A stretch of DNA of 64,000 bases from Corbicula japonica. Its lineage: Eukaryota; Mollusca; Bivalvia; Venerida; Cyrenidae. Of the stretch, positions 35,121-46,734 are shown one piece after another; positions within the stretch are counted from its first letter, which is position 1; the number at the start of each line of letters is the position of its first letter. The stretch is taken from contig JAZAYU010000001.1 in the NCBI GenBank assembly GCA_038501625.1, forward strand, positions 1,798,001 through 1,862,000, in the 5' to 3' direction. The translations under genes were made by a program, and so were the position numbers. Under the pieces are notes generated by a model, which was not told where the DNA came from, made no database searches, and saw only the letters and a list, made by a program, of their open reading frames with translations.

Positions 35121-35228
35121 TTCCAGTATTATATTATTTAGATTTTTAAATTTAAAACTGCGATGACGATTTCATATGCCCTTATTGAATATTATAATAA
35201 AATGAATGTATATTGACGAATTTCAGGT

Positions 35229-35500
35229 GAGACTGAATGATCGAAAAAAGTCTGCATTGTTTCATAAATGGAATTTCCGAATGGAATGAGTCCTCGGAAA
35301 ATAAGCAACAAATTCCATTGGGAATGATTCCGATCGGAATTAGAGTATAGAGAGAAATTCCGATCGGAAAATGTTTTGTCGGAATGTTTCCTATCGGAAT
35401 TTTCCGACAGGACTGATTCCGATCGGAACCGTGAAATTCCGACGGGAAAACCCTGTTTTCCTATCGGAAGGATTTTCGTTCCGGTCGGAATGGCATGTTT
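35229..35500 (+). repeat. Cluster of TTCCGATCGGAA palindromes
   Basis: The 12-base palindrome TTCCGATCGGAA is exact at 35328, 35358 and 35417, with at least five near copies (TTCCTATCGGAA, TTCCGACGGGAA, TTCCGGTCGGAA and others). A looser set lies at 59805-59930. Confidence 0.75.
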
Positions 35501-36694
35501 TTAACTATGTTTTTCGGCAATATTTCTGTTAATTTTCAAAGTTCCACAATGATAATTTCCAAATTTAGAGTTGAAGTTACAACTTTTCGAATGATGTATA
35601 ATAAAGCTGCCTTGTTTTTAAAATGAAAAAAAAAAGTTTTCGGAAAATATAGTATTTCGAAAATTCACAGGATCGTGTTTTTATATTTAATGTTTAATGG
35701 GGGCATAAATCTGAGTTTATTGCGTTTGTCTCTTGTTTCGCAGAGATTCGCAAAACAAATAAAGAAGCGAACTCTATCGACAGCATTAACATACAATGTC
35801 GCTTGGTATACACACTTAAGTCATTTCCCTTACCTAGCTTTCAACCGGTATCTACAAATATATAATAAAACTAGTGGAAACAAGAAAGCATTTAAGTACC
35901 ACATAATTATTGAACAGGATGCGTTGATGATAAGAAAATAAAATACACGAAGGAATTAAGCACAAAACATCCACACACAGGCATAAACGGAGCAGGAAAA
36001 TGAACATATCAAAACAAATTGTTTAAAAAATGATATTCACATTAGTTTAAATGGGGACCCGTGGGATATTAGCTGACAAATTCTATTTGCAACAGGGATC
36101 TTTACCAAGTTCTATAATTAATTATAAACGGACACTTGCTCCGTCAATTCTCTTAAGAAAGCGTACATGTCACCAAGACGAGTTGACTCATACCTGCCCG
36201 CACAATTAAAAGTGATACATAAATACATCTCACAAAAGTATCAAAAGGCAGGCCAAGCATATCAAGACAGGTATCATAAAATACCCTTTCCGCGACAGGA
36301 GCACCACATGTGTAATCATTAAGAATTACAGATATTTTTTTTAATTTAATTTTACGTACATCTTCATCTCGTTCAATGCTGCGTATCATTGGAACTAATA
36401 TCATTTTATATGAACACTTATTATAAATGGATACCTGGAATCGATGTTAATTTAAATGTTCCAGAGATAGTGTACAGCTTGTTCTCATCAAGCTTGTAGA
36501 TTAACAGATGCGTCTGTTGTTGAATACTTGTTTACAGTGTGTTTGATTTGTCTGCTCAGGCACGTGACGTACTAATATGTATCCTTTTTATAATCATTAG
36601 TTTTCGCCAATTAGATAAGGTTATTTTGTCGTTATGAGAACATCATAGAAGGATAATATTGTACATGCTCACACCTCGGCCAAAGTTCATACAA

Positions 36695-36803
36695 TGCGAT
36701 TTGAGATCAATCTCAAGCATTTGATTGGCAGAAATGACGAGTCGCCAATCAGATGCTTGAGATTTCGGACTGGTCTCCTGATTTAGTTTTGTAATATTTG
36801 GGC
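36695..36803. repeat. Foldback palindrome family, copy 8 (diverged)
   Basis: GATTTGAGATCAATCTCAAG ... GACGAGTCGCCAATCAGATG ... TAGTTTTGTAATATTTGGGCC. Confidence 0.7.
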
Positions 36804-38269
36804 CTTGCTGTATAATCTTATTTGTCACTATAAACATATTTGCATATTCACTGATTATACCTTACCAGAATGTCACGTGATGGGATGAAAGTAGAAAAGA
36901 AAAGGAAAAATACTGTGAATATGAATTAGTTTACTATCACGGTATCCATTGGCAAATGTTATAGTGTCAAATTATAGTTTTTGTTTAGCTCAATTGCTTT
37001 TAAAATAAAAGTGACCATATTTACCGATAACATACTGTATGAGAGAATTTTTCTTCCAGCTTAACAAACAATGGTGATGTGGAATAAACAAAAAAAACCT
37101 TAGAGATAGTGTCAATTAATAAGAATTTACTCTTTTATTATAAATTGTCGTCTTAATGCTTCTCTAAAAAGTAATACAAATATAAACTGTTTATCATATT
37201 TTTGCTTTTATTTATCATCACAATCAGAGGGTAAATAAAAAAAAACAATACATTTTAACTACTTTAAAAATAGTTAACAGGATAAACAGTTTCATCTGTA
37301 TTTAATTTGAAAAAGGCCAAAGGCCAAAACGTTATAATATATAAGTAAACACACTATGATAATGATAAATAATAGTGTTTACAATTACGGTTCCTGTATA
37401 TAGCAGTTTGTCTAAAATTAGGATTATGTCCTATTTTCCCGGTGGTATGCATTGTAAATTATCAACTGTTCTGCCTCATTGTTGCTTATTCACACGTCTC
37501 CATATATGACATTAATGGTGTCTTGCCGGGAAATAGTCAATTACTTTTCCTTTTGATATGCGAGACTTCGAAGAAAAATCCGTGCTTCGGTGTAATAACT
37601 AATAAAATATGTAAAACAACGCCACGAGACCTTCCCAGTAGACACCAGTGCTTTGACACAAGGTTATTTTTTTCATTAATAGCTGAACAATTTTCTTTTG
37701 AAAAGATATAATTATACGAAATAGTACAGGATTGTTTTGAAAGAAAAAAAGAAGTGCTGTCTGGGTAGAGCATTTTCAAATGACTGATTCTTGTACATAC
37801 AGAAATAGTTTATCCAATCCGACGACCACTTAAAATTGTACAAGTTTTATTTTAATATTTCTTAATTCAAATGAATCTGTGTAGTAAAGATAAATGCATT
37901 GCAAACATGCTTTTTTAATTACGATTTAACATTGGGTGCAAAAGCTTCACAATAAAATGTGTTCTTATCAAGAAAACAAAGGTGACATTTATTTCAAATA
38001 GAAATCATGCTTCAAAATACGTAAAAATGGACGTTGGTTTTCGATATTCTGTGTGATAAATCGACAAATAATGGAGGCCATAATATTGAATGGATCAAAA
38101 TTATTTAATTATTTGAAAATTAATAAATTAATGGAATTTTGTCTCTAATGCCTAATGAAAGAATGTTTTAGTTATCAATTCAGTTATAACTAAATCAACA
38201 AAGAAATGTTAAACTTTGTTAAACTTGTTTGCCACCAATGCCACTTTGACAGTAATCTGTTGTTATTTT

Positions 38270-38510
38270 ATTGAAGTTCAATGTGACCTTGACCTTTGAA
38301 CAACTGACATCAACATCAATAAGGAACATCTTTTTGTGATGACTAACCTCCCAACCAAATCTGAGGACTGTAGGGAAAAACGTTTTCAAGTAATTGAGCG
38401 GACGAGGTCGGTTACGGACGGATCGACAGACTGACAGATACACCGACCGACATGTGCAAAGCAATATACCACCGCTTCTTGGATGGGGGGGGGGGCGGCA
38501 TAATAAAGAG
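38270..38510 (+). repeat. Single-unit relative of the 145-bp satellite element
   Basis: GTGACCTTGACCTTTGAACA, then TAATTGAGCGGACGAGG, a GGACGGATCGACAGACTGAC stretch and GCAATATACCACC ... GGGGGGCGGCATAATAA. It shows the same order of parts as 15660-16290 but with one unit. Confidence 0.65.
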
Positions 38511-38875
38511 CGAGAGTCAATAGTTATGTATGTCTGAACTATTTTGAAAGTCAGAAAGGACAATAATGCCATCGATCTAGAGGAGAACAAAGAACTGAAG
38601 CCATAAAGTCAAGTCCAATTCATCATTAATCTCTATGCCAACTAAACCAATGAGGTACATTCGAGATCACTAAGTAAAAGAGAAAACAGAAACAAATTGA
38701 CACGCCTGCATCTTGACAAACAACACGTGTGCACTTAAATAGTGGATAAACAAAATATTCCAATGTTTTATTAATTTTAGTATATTTCGGTTTTGCACAT
38801 TGAAGATTCTGCCATTAGTATAGGAAAATAAATTTTTATTACAGGTCGGCTAAAAGCGGTACTTGTTAAAAGTAT

Positions 38876-39125
38876 CAAAAAGGTGAAATTTGCATATAAA
38901 AAAGCCACACCTAGAAACATAGCCGCACCGCACAGTCAAAAGCAGAGAAAACATTGGTTTAAAATTAATCCATTTTAAATAAGATGCCACAAACAATTTA
39001 CAAAAAGGGAACCTCAGGGTTAACAGCTTTTGAACGGTCAGTGGCTAATAAATGTGCCAAAGGAGTCTCAAACCAGGTTCTATGTTTCACCAAGCTAACA
39101 TTTGCCTAACAAAACACGTTCAATC
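38876..39125 (+). mobile_element. MITE-like family, partial copy
   Basis: AAAAAGGTGAAATTTGCATA ... GATGCCACAAACAATTTACA ... AAACCAGGTTCTATGTTTCA. Another inverted scrap follows at 39310-39390. Confidence 0.65.
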
Positions 39126-39398
39126 TGTTTATTTGTGCTGTATAAAATTTTAAACTGATGAAATTTCCTTCTTTATCGTACTTAAATAAAGATTAATTAT
39201 TTTTGGTGGGTGTTAATATTCAACTGATTAAGCTATCAATAGTCCAGCTTTCTCTTTTGGTAATTTTAAGTTCACAATAAAATAATCTTTCAAAAGGGCA
39301 GTTAGAACTTCAGTCTTCTTCTTGACTGTGTGGGGAGGCTGTTTTTTCTGAATGTGGCGATTCCTGATATGCACCTTTCTATTTAAAATCATCACTCT

Positions 39399-39555
39399 TT
39401 TTTCCGAATTTTCGAACGCCTGTTCTTTCTCAAGAAAAATACAGATTTTTTTATTTAGGTTATAATTATCCATTTTGTATAGCGTATTGTTGTGTTTTTT
39501 CTGTATTTTTCTTGAAGAAGAACAGACGTTCGAAAATTCGAAAATAAAGAGTAAT
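39399..39555. repeat. Inverted repeat with arms of about 50 bp
   Basis: TTTTCGAACGCCTGTTCTTT ... AAGAAAAATACAG on the left faces CTGTATTTTTCTTGAAGAAG ... TTCGAAAATTCGAAAATAAAG on the right, with a loop of about 55 bases. Its left arm adjoins a MITE scrap. Confidence 0.75.
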
Positions 39556-40504
39556 AATTGTAAAAAGTGTTCAAAATGTTAAATTTCGCTGTTTACATGT
39601 TGCTTTGAAGCCCCATTCTCAAAATAAAGTTCAGTTTGTTTGGCGTGGTAAAGTAAGCTGAATGGCAAGACAGCAGATTGGAAATATAAATTTCATTCTG
39701 CCCAAAAACTGGGGAAACTACAGATTTAACATACTGCCAGCAGACAGCATATATATTCATATTTTCATTCTACTGGTCTTCCCAGTCTGCAGGCAGAATC
39801 AAAATATGTTAACCCATATTTTCATTCTAATGATTTGACCAGTCTTCTGGCAAAATGAAAATATTTTTTATTCTGCTTGCCTGCCATTTTGCAAACTTAA
39901 CAGAGTTAGTTTATATCCACTCACTTTGATCTCCTCTATATCAAATCCGTGCTCTTCAGGGACTTGTATTAAATAAAATTTATACAAAAATAAAGCAATG
40001 AAGTTTCCTGGAGAATCTCCAAAGTACTCGGATGAGTGGATTAAATTGAATTTGAACTTGTTGCTTGTGTAACTATTAGGCGGCTGGGCAATTGACAATT
40101 TCATGACTCTCCATGGCGAGTCTAGATTAAACAGAGTATACAGTAATTTCTTATTTTCTATTTTGTATTGTGATGAATTTTGATGATTTCAATGCAGATT
40201 TACATTTAAATGAATACTTCAGAGCAATAATGACATATTTCGGAATTTGAATGAACCCAAATGAAGACAAACGTTAATCACTGAGGCCTTTACTGGATTC
40301 ACAAAGCCTATAATTACTTAGAACAACTAAACTGATAAGACCTGTGTAATTCGACTCGCATACAAAACAATAATCACATAGTGAACATTTTCAAACCAAA
40401 TAATGGTTTGTCCGCAACAAAAACATCATTAATTTGAATAGACAAAATAGAGCCAATATGCGGTTTATGAACATTTATCTTCATCTCATATGATTATGCT
40501 CCAT

Positions 40505-41040
40505 TAGTTGTTTCTTTTGTCATTTTCTTCGTGTTCTTAGTGATTTGACTCCATGAGCTCTGGGCTGAAGGTTATAAAGCTGAGTTTGGAAACCAGTCTC
40601 AAATCTCAAGCATCTGATTGGCTGAAATGGCGACCAGTCGCCATTTCAGCCAATCAGATGCTTGAGATTTGAGACTGGTTTCCATGCTCAGCTTTATAAC
40701 CTTGGGACCCGGTCTAAGGTCATTTTGCTTGAGTGATTATATTCTTATACATGTACTACTTTGTCGTCTTTTGCATGCGACATTGTGGATTAGATGGCGC
40801 ATCAAGACAACTTGTACATGTTTGTTCGTATAAGAACCTGTTAGGAGCAAGTGAGAATGGCACATCCTAGTTATAAGGCGGTACCTCTCTGGTTCTCTTT
40901 GTCGTTAATTGTTTTTGGTATCTTGTTGAAATAAGTCAATTCATAAACCCAAGTTATCTAATTTCATCTCTACTTTTTGGCTGCGTGAAGAGGCTGTTTT
41001 CTGGATGTGGCATTTTAGGATATGCATGATTCACCTTTTT
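40505..41040 (-). mobile_element. MITE-like family, inverted copy carrying palindrome copy 9
   Basis: TTTCTTTTGTCATTTTCTTC ... TTGACTCCATGAGCTC, palindrome (40566-40706), then GGTCATTTTGCTTGAG ... ACAACTTGTACATGTTTGTT ... GGATATGCATGATTCACC. Confidence 0.7.
40566..40706. repeat. Foldback palindrome family, copy 9 (inside a MITE)
   Basis: The inner arms pair perfectly for about 47 bp around GGCGACCAGTCGCC, and the outer ends GAAGGTTATAAAGCTGAG / CTCAGCTTTATAACCTTGG also match. It interrupts an inverted copy of the MITE-like family (40505-41040). Confidence 0.92.
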
Positions 41041-41821
41041 TCATTAGTTGCGTTTAGCTTAATAATTTTACAAATTAAAAAAATCCTCCACAAACGCCAA
41101 GAGAAACATAAGAGGTAACAGTCTTGTAAGGGCATAACAGTTTGCCCCTGGAGAACTTTTACAGTTTTTAGGCCCACCAGCCTTACAATTGCCTCTACAG
41201 GTTCTAATATGAACAGAATTAGCCCCAACCAACCCATCAACTCGATAGTTCTAGGCTAAATTGATACTTCTAAATGAAAAAGGTTTTATTTCTTGTGATT
41301 TTAGTTGTAAATTTTGTCCCAATAGGTTCTCAGTTACGCAAACAAGTAAAATTTGCCTTGCTATAGCTCAATTGATTACTTTAGCTGCCGGTTCAAACAG
41401 GTTTAAAACACCCCCTGTTCGGACAAATATGGGATCGTGTACGACAAAACTGCGCGGCAAAATTTAATACCTGTTGTTTCTAAAATGTACTGCTTGAATA
41501 TACCGGTTTATTGATTGCGGCGAAAGCCTGAGTGGGCTGAGTAAATATAACTGGGAATACATTCCTAGCAAAAAGCCGAAATGGAAAGTCACGAAGACAG
41601 ACATAATACAGAAAGTACGTTGCCATTAACCAGATTCGAAGGTCGCATTACGTCATTTTAATATTGATGGCAGGTGACAGGCCCAATCAAACGTAAACTC
41701 CATAATATGAACATGTTTTTTTAATTAAACTCGTATTACTACCACATCAAATCCGAATGCTAAATAAAACGAAACCGTCAATGATTTATTTGACATATTT
41801 ATGAACAAAATTTCAATTTGA

Positions 41822-41955
41822 AATAAAGCTGAGCATGGAAACCAGTCTCAAGTCTCAAGCATCTGATTGGCTGAAAAGGCGACTGGTCGCCATTTCAGCC
41901 AATCAGATGCTTGAGATTTGAGACTGGTTTCCAATCTCAGCTTTATAACCTCCAG
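41822..41955. repeat. Foldback palindrome family, copy 10
   Basis: ATAAAGCTGAGCATGGAAAC ... GGCGACTGGTCGCC ... CCAATCTCAGCTTTATAACC. Nearly full-length. Confidence 0.9.
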
Positions 41956-42589
41956 ACCAGGAAACAAATGCGATAATGATAAAGTGATACGTAAAAGAAG
42001 CAGATTTTGAACACTTATTGTTGTATGTTATATTTTCTGTATCTTCTGGATATTGCGATACCTGATTTGCATAAATCACTTTAGTGAGGAACATGGTAGT
42101 GTCTTTTTGTTAAGATAATTGATGGTTATGATAACCGACCTTCTTCAGTTTTGAAATCTTTCTACCAACTTTTAAAAGTTACAGTGTTGGAGTCATGAAA
42201 TTAAATACATATAGTGAAATTGCGGAGTATAAGTATGTCATTTATTAGTCTTTGAATTTAAGACATATTAAAAATAATTAATAACCGGGTCATAACACTC
42301 ATGCGAGATATTTTTCGAATTTTGATCGGTAAATCAGCGAAGAATGTAGTTCAAACTGTCGGTTGGTTAATTGCCAACTGTTATTACTTCTAATTAAAAT
42401 GACAAATTTACGCTTTCAATTTGAACTCATTAGCATACAGTAGCTACACGCCTAAATGATAAGAGCCTGAAGTTAACCCTTGTTCAACCCAGTGTTGATC
42501 CTTGTCAAAGGGAAGTATAAGGTTACTCTTAAAACCAACTGTAAGTCTTAAGGAAAGCTTTATTTATTAACAGCCAATGATATTGACTC

Positions 42590-42690
42590 TACTGGGAGCG
42601 AACCCGTCCGTTACTGGCGATAGCGCAAGGACATGTAATTCCAATTTTGCTACCACTGAGCTAGCCGGGACAGCCCCTAAAAGGTTGATC
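42590..42690 (-). repeat. tRNA-derived SINE, copy
   Basis: Minus strand: TGTCCCGGCTAGCTCAGTGG (good A box) and GGACGGGTTCGCTCCC (B box), then AGTAGAGTCAATATCATTG. Confidence 0.7.
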
Positions 42691-43030
42691 GGATAACCCT
42701 GATAAACGTAATAATCATTTCATGGCATCGGTAACCGATTATTTACTGGCAACAGAACTGACTTTTTGAACTGAGACTTTTTTACCGCCGGCACTCTACA
42801 CAATTAGCGCTACTAAATTGATCGTTTCATATTGTTAAAAAGTGAAACATGCATATAAGGAATAGCCACACTCCAAAAAACAACCTCCTCAGAAAGCAAA
42901 AAAAAAAAAGAAAAAGATAGGAGTTTTAAAAGATCTGTATGAAATGAGAACCTGTGTTGAGGTTTCGGCCTGAAACGCTTAAAGCATGGTCAATTAAAAA
43001 TAATGGCTGACCTTAGAGAGACCAGTGTCC

Positions 43031-43080
43031 AAGGTTATACAACTGAGCATGGAAACCAGTCTCAGTTTTATAACCTTCAA
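43031..43080. repeat. Foldback palindrome family, copy 11 (tips only)
   Basis: CCAAGGTTATACAACTGAGC ... ACCAGTCTCAGTTTTATAACC. The centre is lost. It lies inside a MITE remnant, beside copy 12. Confidence 0.7.
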
Positions 43081-43097
43081 CCCTGATTACCTAGCCC

Positions 43098-43218
43098 AAA
43101 GATTATATAACTGAGATTTAAAACCAGTCTTAAATCTCAAGCATTTGGTCGCCATTTCAGACAATCAGATACTAGAGCTTTGAGATTGGTCTCCAATCTC
43201 AGTGTTATGATCTTGGTC
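43098..43218. repeat. Foldback palindrome family, copy 12
   Basis: AAAGATTATATAACTGAGAT ... GGTCGCCATTTCAGACAATC ... TCTCAGTGTTATGATCTTGG. Diverged, with one arm shortened. Confidence 0.75.
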
Positions 43219-43572
43219 CCTGGAATCAAATCAGCAAGAAGGCCATAGCAAAAATCAAAGAAACAAATCGAGGTTATAATTAATACTTTAGATATATGTG
43301 AGAACATTTTGCTAATGTGTTATTGATCTCATAATGACACTCGATACATGTATTACAATAACAAATACAAGATCAACAATCCTTTTTGCAAGATAATTAA
43401 ATACTACTATATTATTGATATCCATTGTTTACATTTTCTACGTTTTGCGACAATTATGAAAACAAATATATATCAATATGTCTTTTTCATCTATATCAAC
43501 TGTTGACATAATCCTAAAGTCGTCATCTTTAAGCCTGCGGATATAAAAATGATGTTTATGCACAAAATATGT

Positions 43573-43620
43573 ACGAGTCAGTCCTACTAATAGGGTCGGG
43601 TCAACACGCTGTGTATTTGT
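43573..43620 (+). repeat. 48-bp exact direct repeat, left copy
   Basis: Starts ACGAGTCAGTCCTACTAATA and ends CGCTGTGTATTTGT. All 48 bases are identical to 44719-44766, while flanks differ. Confidence 0.9.
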
Positions 43621-44718
43621 TGTGTCTCTATAGTTGTAGCCCAGCAAAAATATACGAACTATTGCATATATGAGCCATAAAATTGTATGCTTGCAAATTT
43701 TCGCATTAAATCATGTAACAGACTCAAAAGTTTGTTTAAGTAAAAAGTCATATAAACAATATACCTGCTATGCAAAACGTGTTTATCATGTACTACGGCG
43801 ACAATGATGGCACACTCAACATCATGCGTTATGTAATTAATTTACATCATTTTAATAATATGTAGAGTATGCCGTTAGATGAAATATCACCTCCGCTTTC
43901 TCTTACGCAACTTTAATGCACATAGTGATGTAATAATGTAAAACTAGTGATGTTAAAATAACCGGTCTTGTATCAGGACGAAAATATTAAGTGTATATAA
44001 AATCAGAATTATTATTAGAAACTTGTCAAGAACTAATTAAATGAATATGTTATTCTCACACAGGCTACGTAAAAGTGAATATATTTGCATTACTAACGCT
44101 CTGAAATTATTCACAACAGATCGTAAAATGTACTGATAAGTCCAAACTTTCTGCGAATTTTTCTTCTGTTCAGTCTTTTATTGGTATTATACAGTAGCAC
44201 GTGAATATTAACTACATATGAGACTGCCATTGAATGTTTCACCCCGAACTATGAATAGGCAGCTTTAAATGAAATTACATACGTCATATGTCATATGTTC
44301 GAACTATAGCAGATTGAGATTATCCCTGCATTCTATATGTCTCGAGTTATTACTGTTTTACCACCGAAATCCATGAAGTCGTTGTAAATGCAAGTCAAAC
44401 TGTTGTAACACATTCTGGGGTTATTGTTTTCAAAATGAAATGTGTTTTGTTCTGAAAAGAGGTCGAATATCATTGTAAAAAATAATGGTTTTACGATAAA
44501 TCACACTGGTGGTTTTATTATTATCTGTCTTTTACGAGCCAAATGTCTGAATATATAGCTTAAACATATACATATATGTAAATATCAGTTTCTGAGACAG
44601 TTTTTAGTTGTCTGTTGTTTTTCTTGATTATATGGATCGGAATGGTTGTTTTGTGTTGAAAAACTATTACGTAATAATGTTTATAAATGATGTTTGTCCG
44701 CAATTCTTAGATCTTGCA

Positions 44719-44766
44719 ACGAGTCAGTCCTACTAATAGGGTCGGGTCAACACGCTGTGTATTTGT
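44719..44766 (+). repeat. 48-bp exact direct repeat, right copy
   Basis: Identical to 43573-43620, start-to-start distance 1,146 bp. It is followed after about 25 bp by a TAA microsatellite. Confidence 0.9.
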
Positions 44767-44788
44767 AAGAACTGCTAACCATGACAAC

Positions 44789-44790
<2 letters not shown>

Positions 44791-44838
<48 letters not shown>
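44791..44838 (+). repeat. (AAT)n microsatellite
   Basis: About 16 uninterrupted AAT units. Confidence 0.95.
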
Positions 44839-44840
<2 letters not shown>

Positions 44841-44929
44841 AAGTTTTGTCTTGAAGTAGAACTTAAGAATATGTGTAATATTTGAAAAGAACACACAATA
44901 TTTTGAAAAATCTTTTGGCATTGCATGGC

Positions 44930-45000
44930 TTGGCACTGTCGCTGTGTGTTGTACCGTTTCACTCCCCAGTAGGGGCATTGTCATTAAAAATAGTTTTTGA
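44930..45000 (+). repeat. tRNA-derived SINE, tail fragment
   Basis: TACCGTTTCACTCCCCAGTA then GGGGCATTGTCATTAAAAAT, matching the SINE tail seen at 7890-7945. Confidence 0.55.
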
Positions 45001-45152
45001 TAGAGTGATAAACCAAATAAAATAATTTGAAACTTGCTTTGTAACATCTTTCCTTTCAACGATTTAGAAACTGTTGGAACATTCACAAGTACAAACAGAA
45101 GAAAGTCTCCATTTGAAACATAACCACGATGGAAATTACAATGTTTACTTAC

Positions 45153-45297
45153 CATTATCCGACAGAGATTCCATATTTTTGGCTGGGTCCAGAGGGGTCC
45201 TCCCTGACCCACGTAACGTATCCAGCCGTGGTGCTATGCCCACATATCCATATTTATACCCACGCCAGCCAGTTCTAGATTTCTTTAATAAACTCAT
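45153..45297 (-). CDS. TRPC-like channel, alternative first coding exon 1b
   Basis: The ATG at 45297 follows an in-frame TAA directly, so translation must begin here if the exon is used first. It encodes 48 residues starting MSLLKKSRTGWRGYK and ending NMESLSDN, then one base g before a GTAAGT donor (45152). That phase-1 end matches exon 2 as well as exon 1a does: g+ct gives GCT (Ala), so the product reads SLSDN-A-RHNENG. I tested whether it could instead be an internal exon between 1a and 2. The two AG sites near its start would give the wrong phase, so an alternative first exon with its own promoter fits best. A TATAAA-like motif lies about 55-60 bases upstream, near 45350-45360. It lacks similarity to exon 1a, so the two isoforms would differ in their first 41-49 residues. 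Confidence 0.55.
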
Positions 45298-46469
45298 TTA
45301 AGTGTTTCTTCTTTTATTTTATTTCATTCTAAATAATTATATAATATACATTTTATATCTTCTTTTATTACGAATCAATATTTAGTTTTCCTGCGTTTAA
45401 GGAGCTTCATTTTTATAGTAACCCAAAACATATTTTACTAGATTAAAATATGATCCTTGTAACACAACGCCTTTAATCTGTTTGAAACTCGATGACATAA
45501 AATCCAAATGCTAAAATCTTTCTTTGAAATATTGTCGAGAAAGATTTAATTGCTTTATTTATTTCCTCGCAATAACCACACATATTCGTAAAAATGCTAT
45601 CATGAAGGAACTTAAAACAATGCTCTTTGATCATCTACAGAAATTTCTCGTGTATGTTGAATATGCACATTTTACAAATTAAGAATCAAGCAGCGGAATA
45701 AACAAGTATTATCGTATGGTTGCTTAGGACATGTTCTCGAATAATATCCAAAGAAAATCAAAGATTCGTCTGCAAAGTGGTTATACTTAAGGAGCAAGAT
45801 AGATCAATATATCCGTGTTCCTCTTTTCATTTTCTTTCTTAACCTTATACCAGTCTTTTTAGAAGAATATTTGTTTTCTGTCATGACTTGATTTCTCATT
45901 CATACGGGTTATGTCCATAAAATGCGCATGAAACCATTAAATAATGAAAAGATTACAAACCTATGATAGTGCTGGTTGGTTAATGTCTATATGGTAACAG
46001 CTGGGAAACAATTACAGTTAATGATTTAAAATTAAATGATGTTTATGCACAATTCAACCATAGAAAAACATATCCCCAGTAGATGGTGTTGTTTATGTAT
46101 ACGATACATTAAGACCATTTTCTCATTTGATTTATAAAAAAGTTTATTTTTTAATTCATTTGTTGAAAAATACGTTTTTGTTTATTCAGGTATCATTGAT
46201 TGTTTAGTAAATCTTTTTTTCAGGAATTCATAAATGTTGATTAAAAATTCAGGATATTCGGTAAGTTTCGACAAACCTTTAAACAATGGCATAGTTTGCG
46301 ACCAAGGATTTTCCCCCTATTTTGATGAGTACGTTTATATGATTTTGGTTTTAGTCAAACCTCCAAACACCGTGTTGTACCTGGAAAACTTCTCATTATC
46401 GTTCTGTTTTAGTTTCAGGCCACGCATTCAACATTCGTGATTATTGCTCTCAACAATACCACGAGTTTT

Positions 46470-46560
46470 AAATGATACTACCCCTGCTGGGGAGCGAACC
46501 CGTACGGCCACAGCGCCTAGCCATGTAATATCAACTACGCTACCTATTTAGCTTTAGAGT
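46470..46560 (-). repeat. tRNA-derived SINE, copy
   Basis: Minus strand: AGCTAAATAGGTAGCGTAGT, then GTACGGGTTCGCTCCCCAG, then AGGGGTAGTATCATTTAAAA. Confidence 0.65.
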
Positions 46561-46655
46561 GTTCGGAGATTTGTATAAGACATGCATTATGGAATGACTG
46601 CATGGACAATGATTATGATAAAAATCGAGCTCATGATTTTTATGAGTGTGAGTTT

Positions 46656-46682
46656 GTGTGTGTGTGTGTGGGTATGTGTGTG
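46656..46682 (+). repeat. (GT)n microsatellite
   Basis: Imperfect GT run, with related text on both sides. Confidence 0.85.
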
Positions 46683-46734
46683 GTTGGGTGTGTATGAGAG
46701 CGATAGGACAGTCATATCTCAGTTTCAATAAAAA

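Larger units (their letters stand above)
42836..43270 (+). mobile_element. MITE-like family, copy carrying palindrome copies 11 and 12
   Basis: AAGTGAAACATGCATATAAG ... TGAGAACCTGTGTTGAGG, a deletion, GAGAGACCAGTG, two palindromes, then GAATCAAATCAGCAAGAAGG ... AAGAAACAAATCGAGG, which is the known tail. Confidence 0.65.
20676..45152. other. Intron 1 of the TRPC-like gene, part between exon 1b and exon 2
   Basis: About 24.5 kb dominated by repeats: a decayed Penelope-like element (20960-23700), MITE copies, a mariner-type MITE (27286-27848), palindromes, microsatellites and SINE pieces. The stretches 31.6-32.95, 33.35-35.2 and 37.1-38.2 kb show nothing I can name. Two weak candidate starter exons are noted in the findings. 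Confidence 0.55.

Noticed and set aside
36153..36404. Minus-strand 83-codon frame containing a CAG|GTATGA donor in phase 1, formally able to join exon 2
   Set aside because: Sequence between start and donor looks AT-driven and non-coding. With many frames in 34 kb, a matching phase and weak donor are expected by chance.
42590..42690. Functional tRNA gene on the minus strand
   Set aside because: Good A and B boxes, but no convincing acceptor or anticodon stem, and the same head and tail occur in three more places as a SINE family.
543..43218. CRISPR-like spaced repeats
   Set aside because: The repeats are long palindromes at irregular kilobase distances in eukaryotic introns, not short direct repeats with uniform spacers.
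44747..44962. Minus-strand frames with poly-Tyr or poly-Leu runs
   Set aside because: They are translations of the AAT microsatellite and its flank.
45074..45301. Plus-strand frame of 75 codons ending before AATAAA
   Set aside because: It overlaps exon 1b on the other strand, where splice phase and start context fit the channel gene much better. No homology was recognised.
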